Shown here: positions 57,336-64,000 of the stretch, piece after piece
How positions within the stretch are numbered: position 1 is the stretch's first letter
Layout: the number at the start of each line of letters is the position of its first letter
Origin: Copromyces sp. CBS 386.78
Lineage: Eukaryota > Ascomycota > Sordariomycetes > Sordariales > Sordariaceae
DNA: 64,000 bases
Direction of reading: 5' to 3'
Assembly (NCBI GenBank): GCA_030685235.1
Contig: MU839094.1
Location: 496,001 to 560,000 of the forward strand
Notes under the pieces: generated by a model
What the model saw: only the letters and a program-made list of their open reading frames with translations
The model's database searches: none
Told to the model about the DNA's origin: nothing
Made by a program: the position numbers and the translations under genes

Positions 57336-59916
57336 TAACCAACCGAAATTTACAGCAAATTACGAAAGATAGCGATTGGGCTAGTTAAATATTAAATTAA
57401 ATATTTGAAAATTATTGTTAAGGCGTATAAAACTACGCCAGTAAGGAATTTAAAAACGGAAATCTTTTATCTACCGTTTAACCTTTATTTTAATAAACGG
57501 GTTAGGGCCTTCGAAGAAAAGCTCGCCCGTACGAATTAAGTAAGGTTCGTCCGAAGGATTGTAATTTATATAGTTAATTATATTTAGGTAAAGAGAATAA
57601 GAAGTCGGCTACCCGCTAATAGATTAAAAAATAATATAATTAAAATTAGGTAAGCTAAAGAATAAGTATCGACGGAGAAACTTCTAACGATTGTAATAAG
57701 TCCGTCCCTAATAACGAAGGCGTAGCCGCCCCCGTTGTAAGTACTAGAACTAACCGCTACGGACTATAAAAGGTAATTAGAAGAGGTAACAATAAAAGAG
57801 TAAATATCGCGCTATAATTACTAATTAGCGGCGGCGGTAATTAAATTAGGCCGACGGTACGAATTTACTATTACCGACCTTAACCCAAAATTTAGTAATA
57901 ATATTATAAAACGGTATATAATTAATATAAAACGAAAAAAGAAAAAAGCTTAATAACCGGAGGACGACGACGAATAATACCTATTATTTAAAGCGAAGAA
58001 TTCCCTTCTTACCTAAGTAAAGATAGAAATTATAAGCCTCCAATCCTTCCTTTTCTAGAGGAAGGTTCTAGATATTATAACGTTAATCTATTCTTATAGT
58101 ATAGGCAAAAAAACCTTCGTATATATCGTCTTAGACTATTTATAAATAACCAACTATTAAATAACGGCAGCCGATTAACCGTAAACGAAAGAAGAATTTT
58201 AAATTTATTTAGATAATAGAACCCGAATTGAGAAAATCCTTTCGTAAATATTACAATTTAATAAATTAAATAAATACCGTTTAATAATCGAATTAAAGGG
58301 AAAGTAGTATAATAAATTTACGTAGTATTTATAAATATATTCGATTATAATATTAGAATAAGAAAATACGGGAGAAACGGAAGGAAAAAGAATTAAATTA
58401 TACTAATTATAGTAGTTACCTAACTATAAAGGCAATACCGAAATAATTAATTAATATTCTTCGTAAGCGAAGAATTCGCGGAATATATTAAATATTAACT
58501 CTTAATTCCTAATAACCTCGCAGCGTTATTAAACCTAATCCTCATTGGCCGGAAGGGGACCGATAGGGCTATTAATTATTATTAGCGAATTAATATTAAT
58601 ACTTCTTCTATTAGAACCGAAAATAGGAATAGTAGGACAATTAATTAAGAATATTTCGTAATATCCCTTATACTAATAATTTGCGACCTTTATATTCCAA
58701 TAGCGAAGAAGGATATTAGGGTTATACAAGAGGCCGTCTACAATTAAACACTCGTATACATCCTTAAAGAAGTCGATATAAGCGCTATAGAAACGACGAA
58801 CTAAGGGACCGATATTATTCTAGGAGCGGGATAAAATAATAATTATAATTTACACGGCGTTATATTTATTATAATAACCTAATAGAATATTTAATATATA
58901 TTTTATATTAGTAATAGGATAAATAGCGTTCTACTTGCCGGCGTTTCGAAGAATGTTAAAGAAGAAAACGAAAAGAAAACCGCGGGAAGAAATTTATTCT
59001 TAATATTAATATAAGAAATATATTCCGCGAAGAGCGTACGGAACGTAACTATATTAAAGGATAGAGTACTATAAATATAGTTAGTAAACTTTAAGCTATA
59101 ATAGAAGTAAGGAATACGATAGATAATGCTAATTAATATAATTAGTAAAGAGAAGGGAAGTAAACGTAAGGATAAGAAGGATTTACCGGCCGGGAGGAAG
59201 GTTAAAGGCGGGGTTAAAAATTAATACTTAAATAAAAGTTTAGAATTTAAGCGTCGGGGAAGAAGGGGGCGTAAAAGAGCGGGCGAATTTAAAGGACGGG
59301 GAATTTATTATACGGACGAAATCGATATTACACTTAGTAGTATTACAATTAATACGGATCGTAAAGCTTAAAGGGTTAAATATACAGTTAGGAAGATAGT
59401 CGAGAATACGGCCAATAAAAGAAAACGCTATTTTAAAAATTAATTAAATAGGGAAGAAAAGAAAATTCGAAAAATAGCGGCGGGGAAGAATTCTTATATA
59501 GAAGGAAAAGAAGGGCTTTTATACTTATATAAACCTTAATAGAATCGTAAAAATTTAAAGATAATAACGAGGCGGGAATAAAAGTAAACGATAAGGAAGG
59601 GACGATTATTATAAGTAATTTAAGAGGAAAGAGCGGCGTACAAAAGTAGTATTTCAATTATTCTAGTATTAGATTAAAGGCGGTAGAAAGGAAGTAACTT
59701 ATTTATTGAGGTAGTAGGTAAGTACTATTATAAATAGAATCGAAATAGAGCAAGCGCGATTTATTCGCGACCGAAAGGAGCTGGCGGTTTTTATCCGACG
59801 GCGTTTATCGCCGCACGGTTTCCTCTAGAGAACCAAGAGAAGTACCCTATACTAATAAGGCGCTATAGATAAGTAGTATAGGGAATAAGACTATTATTAT
59901 TAGTCTTCGACCTTTA

Positions 59917-61129
59917 TATTCTAGTAGCGAAGAAGGATATTAAAGTTATATAAGAAACCGTCCGTAATTAGGCGTTTACGTACGTTTTTAAAGAAATTAA
60001 TATAAACGTTACGAAAACGATAAATTAAAAGATTAAAATCGTTTTAGGAGCGGAATAAAATAATAATTATAATTTAAACGGCGTTATATTTATTATAGCA
60101 ACCTAATAGAATATTTAATATATATTTCGTATTAGTAATAGGATAAATAGTATTTTATTTACCGGCGTTTTGAAGAATATTAAAAAAGAAAACGAAAAAA
60201 AGACCGTAGGAAGAAACTTATTTTTAATATTAACATAGTAAGTATATTCTAAAAAGAGCGTATAGAATATAACTATATTAAGGGATAGGGTACTATAAAT
60301 ATAGTTAGTAAATTTTAAATTATAATAAAAGTAAAGAATACGACGGATAGCGCTAATTAATATAGTTAATAAGGAAGAGGGGAAATAAATATTAAAATAA
60401 GGAAGATTTACCGGCCGGGAAGAAAATTAAAAGTAGGGTTAGAAATTAATATTTAAATAAGGGTTTAGAATTTGGGCGTTAGGGAAGAGGGGGGCGTAGG
60501 GGAATAGGGGAGTTTAGGGGATAAGGAATCTATTATACGGACGAAATTAATACCGCGCTTAATAATATTATAATTAATATAAATCGCAAAATTTAAAAGG
60601 TTAAATATATAATTAAGAAGACGGTCGGGAATATAATTAGTAAAAGAGGACGCTATTTTAAAAATTAATTAAATAAGGAAGAAAAGGAAGTTCGAAAAAT
60701 AACGGCGGGGAGGAATTTTTATATAAAGGGAAAGAAGGGGCCTTTACGCTTATATAAACCTTAGTAAAATCGTAGGAGTTTAAGGGAAAATAATAAGGCG
60801 GGAATAAAGGTAAATAATAAGGAAAGGATAATTACTATAGGCGGTTTAGGAAGAAGGAGCGGTATACAAGAGCGGTATTTCGATTATTCTAATATTAGAT
60901 CGAAGGTAATAGAAGGGAAATAATTTATTTACTAAAGTAGTAAATAAGTACCGCTATAGATAGAATTAAAATAGAATAGGCGCAATTCATTCGCAACCGA
61001 AAGGAACTAACGGTTTTCATCCGACGGCGCTTATCGCCGCACGGTTTCCTCTAGAGAACCAGGAGAAGTACCCTATACCAATAAAGCGCTATAGATAAGT
61101 AGCATAGGGAATAAGACTATTATTATTAT
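59917..61129 (+). mobile_element. 3' part of LINE copy 1 after copy 2
   Basis: Continues copy 1 from the ORF2 end through the ~1.2-kb 3' region to the tail. Matches 58685-59900 of copy 2 throughout. Confidence 0.88.
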
Positions 61130-61142
61130 TATATTATTTTAC

Positions 61143-64000
61143 TATTAAAGCTCCTTAAATTAAAAGCTTTATATTTAGTAGATAATATATTTAAGAACTT
61201 TATTATTTATTATTACGAAGTCTAATTATAAATCGGTTACTATATAAAAACGATCGTTATATTAGCTTACAATCTAATTAACGATTATCCTATTATTTTA
61301 AATATATTATAGTTTAAATTTTATAACCTTATAATATTATAGCTAAATAGTATTATTACTTTTATTAACTACTATATAGACCGCTACCTTCCCGCTAACC
61401 TTTTACCCTTTTTATAGTACGCGCTTAACATTTGGAAATATACTTATATATATTATTATAAAAGTATATAAAGTATAACCGAGGTAATTAACTTTAATAC
61501 CCTAATTATAAACCCCGCTCCTAATATTATTAAAGATAATACCCCTAATACCCTAAATCCCGCCTTAATTGCGGATACTGTTACTGAAGCTCTTAAGCGG
61601 ACTAAACCTACTATTTACTATACTATAGCCGGCTAACGCAAATCCGACCCCTATTACCGTATTATAGTACGTAAAATATACTTTTCGAACGAATTAATTA
61701 ACCCCGTAGATATTAGGGATATAACGGCCGTTAATTTCAATTAATTATATAAAAAATATTATTTACGAATATTCCGTACTTTATATACGGAACTCTATAA
61801 AATTTTAGAAGAAGTTAAAGCGGAGGAGAGGGCCTAGGCTAAAAAAATAAAGGAGGGCGCCTTAGAGCTTAAGGAATATAGAAATAATAAAAGCGTCGTT
61901 AATAGAGGGGTAAGGATAGGAATTAAGTACGATAAATATAATTATAATTATAATATACTTAGTAATTTAGCGAACTTTACCTTAGAAATAAAGTAAAAAA
62001 TTTAGGACGGTAACGGTATTAAATATAAGAAATTACTAAATAAGCGATATTATTTATAAATTAACGTTTACGCTAGTAAGGGCTCTAAAATAATTATCCG
62101 GGTAATAAAAATTATTAAATATATTTACTTTAATAATAATATAAATAAAGATTTCGAATAATATAAAACCGTCAAATTCGCCGCTAATATTATAAAGGAG
62201 GATATAGCCAAATTTTATAAAAAAACCAATAAACTACTTAAAACCAACGCTTAAATAAAAAAAAAACTTTTTAAATAATATTAGAACTACTTTAACATTT
62301 TTAAATTTCGCAACGCTATAATTTTACCCCCCTACTATTCTTACAATTTTAAAATCGAATTCCGCTTAAGAAAATAGGCGGCCTATATAAAATTAAAAGT
62401 ATTTAACCCCAACGAATTAAATGTAATTAAAAAGTAAATCGATAAAAATTTCTATAATAGGTTTATCTATCCTTCGCAATTAAAGGCCGCTTCTTAAATC
62501 TTACTAGTATAAAAATTAGATGGAAATATTAAGATTTATATAAATTATAGGAAGATTAATAATATTACTTTTAAAAACCGCTACCTATTCCCCTTGATTA
62601 AAGAAACCTTTAATACTATTTATAAATAAATTTTTTTATTAAATTAGATATTATCGCTATTTTTAACTGTATTCGCGTCGTAGAAAAATATAAATAATTA
62701 ATAGTATTTATTACCTACTTTAGCCTATTTAAATTATTTATCTACTTATTTAACCTATAGGAAATATTTAATATATTTTAAAAATATATTAACGATATTT
62801 TATATAATATTTTAAATATTTATATAATTACTTACTTAAATAATATCCTTATTTTTTCGGATAACGAAGAAAAATATTAGAAATATATAGACAATATTCT
62901 TACGCGCTTAAAAAAAGCTAACTTATAGGTTAATATTAATAAATACGAATTTTATATTAAAAAAACTAAATATTTTAAATTAATTATTACGCTAAGTAAT
63001 ATCGAAATAGATTTAGCGAAGGTCAAAGCTATTACAAATTAATAACCCTTAATATTAAAGAAACTTTTATAAAGTTTCTTAGGATTTACTAATTTCTATT
63101 GTCGTTTTATCAAAGGCTTTTCGATAATAGTAGCGCTATTATACGACTTTACGAAAAAAGATGTAGAATAAGTATAGACGATAGTATAATAATCCGCTTT
63201 CGAAACCTTAAAGGCCGTATTTACTAGCGGACTTACTTTATAGATTTATAATTAATTTAAAAAAATAGTCGTAAAGACCGATACTTCAAATTAGGCTTTT
63301 AAAAATACCTTTTCCTAGTACGGTAATAATAGCGAATTCTACCCAATTATATACTTTTCGGTATAGTATTTAATAGCGGAATATAATTATAATATTTATA
63401 ATAAAGAATTTTTCGCTATCGTTAAGGCCCTAGAGGAGTAACGCCTAAAATTAGAGGACGCCTAATAACTTTTTAATATTATTATAAATTATAAGAACTT
63501 AAAGACCTTTATAATAAACAAGTAGTTTATACCCTGCTATATACAATAATTATAATTTCTATTACAATTTAATTTTTCGATCTTCTATATATTAAGGTTA
63601 TAGAATCTTCGCCCCGACGTATTAAGTAGGAAGTTAGCGGATATATTTCTAAATATAAATAATTATCGTTTAAAGGTAAGAAACCGTAAATTTATTAACC
63701 CCGCCCGCTTTAAAGAGGGTTGCTTTACCTTATTAATTATAATTATTAGCGACTTCAATTTTAATAAAAAAATATTTCTATTATCGCTAAATACTTTAAA
63801 AAAGCTAGACAAATTAACTAACAATATTATTAACGAGAGTTATAATTAGTTAACTTTAATATAGGAAGCCGTTAACTATTTAAAGGACTTAAATCGTACT
63901 AAATAGTACTCTTATATTAGGAAGAAATTTAAATCGCTTTCGCCGAATATTCTACGGCGGGAGGTAAGGCTTACTATAGAAAAAGGGTATTTATTAACCC
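61143..64000 (+). pseudogene. Gypsy-3 pol: protease/RT/RNase H, integrase start
   Basis: A surprisingly readable frame on +. RT at about 62380-63020: ELNVIKK.IDKNFYNRFIYP, then INYRKINNITFKNRYLFPLIK, and YLNNILIFSDNEE where the catalytic YLDD turned to YLNN (about 62832-62843). Connection at 63040-63130: SFLGFTNFYCRFIKGFS. RNase H at about 63260-63510: VVKTDTSNQAF and YNYNIYNKEFFAIVKALEE, then NYKNLKTFI. DVLSRKLAD closes the RNase H part at about 63610-63640. The integrase zinc-binding region should start near the right edge. Typical fungal chromovirus-type Ty3/Gypsy. The part 61143-62300 is the gag/protease side and is less clear. Confidence 0.82.

Larger units (their letters stand above)
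52401..59900 (+). mobile_element. LINE copy 2, full length, nested in copy 1
   Basis: Inserted at the end of copy 1 ORF2 with a 16-bp duplication TAGTCTTCGACCTTTA (52385-52400 and 59901-59916). 7500 bp, or about 6.77 kb without the truncated LINE inside it. The first ~110 bp, including about 58 bp absent from copy 1, are almost RIP-free. ORF1 lies at about 52820-54030, the ORF2 RT at 55.75-56.5 kb, and the 3' end has the hairpin and (ATT)n tail. Confidence 0.88.
42514..61129 (+). mobile_element. LINE copy 1, near full length, carrying nested elements
   Basis: Begins CCGACAACGGCAATC and ends in the (ATT)n tail. Duplication TATATTATTTTAC at 42501-42513 and 61130-61142. Subtracting the TIR/MULE insertion and copy 2 leaves about 6.7 kb. 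ORF1 at about 42880-44130 and the ORF2 RT at 50.3-50.7 kb are readable on +. The 3' part resumes at 59917 after copy 2. Confidence 0.88.
40191..64000 (+). mobile_element. Gypsy-3: Ty3/Gypsy element, runs off the right edge
   Basis: The gag side lies at about 40450-42500 and pol at 61143-64000, both on +. They are interrupted by LINE copy 1 (42514-61129, duplication TATATTATTTTAC). The 3' LTR is outside the window. Internal length without the LINE nest is over 5 kb here, as expected for a chromovirus-type element. Confidence 0.7.

Noticed and set aside
7553..64000. Centromere
   Set aside because: AT-rich, TE-filled and RIP-mutated tracts are also found at subtelomeres and interstitial blocks; nothing here separates these options.

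Overview
The window is nuclear DNA from a filamentous ascomycete (Pezizomycotina). Evidence: short introns of 65-69 bp with GT..AG ends and CTAAT/CTGAC-type branch sites, fungal-type protein families, and a very long AT-rich tract with the mark of repeat-induced point mutation (RIP): CA and TG dinucleotides are almost gone, TA is in excess, CG is kept. The species cannot be told from this sequence.

Region 1 (1-7552) is an ordinary gene-bearing segment. It holds the 3' part of a Gfo/Idh/MocA-type oxidoreductase (running off the left edge), a three-exon short oxysterol-binding protein (Kes1/Osh4 type) on +, and a single-exon, N-terminally anchored ubiquitin-specific protease (USP30/Ubp16-like) on -, convergent with the previous gene. 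A 629-bp element with two nested inverted repeats lies upstream of the lipid-transfer gene.

Region 2 (7553-64000) is a graveyard of nested, RIP-mutated transposons that starts abruptly at 7553. I found no intact host gene in it. From left to right: a Ty1/Copia element on - (3' LTR 7553-7946, body scattered to about 35655) interrupted by a 15-kb Ty3/Gypsy element with two 470-bp LTRs (Gypsy-1, 7947-22943), by a 3.05-kb element with two 223-bp LTRs (23199-26248), and by three LINE insertions; a RIP-free, hairpin-containing island with an A-rich tail (35661-36400); a second Gypsy on - (Gypsy-2, about 36.5-40.2 kb) split by a TIR element with a tRNA-like segment; and a third Gypsy on + (Gypsy-3, from about 40191 past the right edge) split by an 18.6-kb nest of LINEs.

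That nest reaches four levels: Gypsy-3 contains LINE copy 1 (42514-61129), which contains LINE copy 2 (52401-59900), which contains a truncated LINE (56623-57335); copy 1 also holds a TIR element (45304-49645) that itself carries a Mutator-like transposon (45534-49200). One LINE family accounts for nine insertions here. They all share the same last ~105 bp and an (ATT)n tail, most are 5'-truncated, and all are flanked by 11-16 bp target-site duplications. Two MITE-like elements (9084-9532, 17049-17462) have exact 8-bp duplications and look little touched by RIP.

The genes of region 1 do not form a pathway. In region 2 the duplications fix the relative insertion order. The most unusual items are the ~5 kb of unassigned sequence 3' of the Gypsy-1 integrase, the RIP-free hairpin island, and the MITE/MULE group that shares GAGAAA termini and 8-bp duplications.
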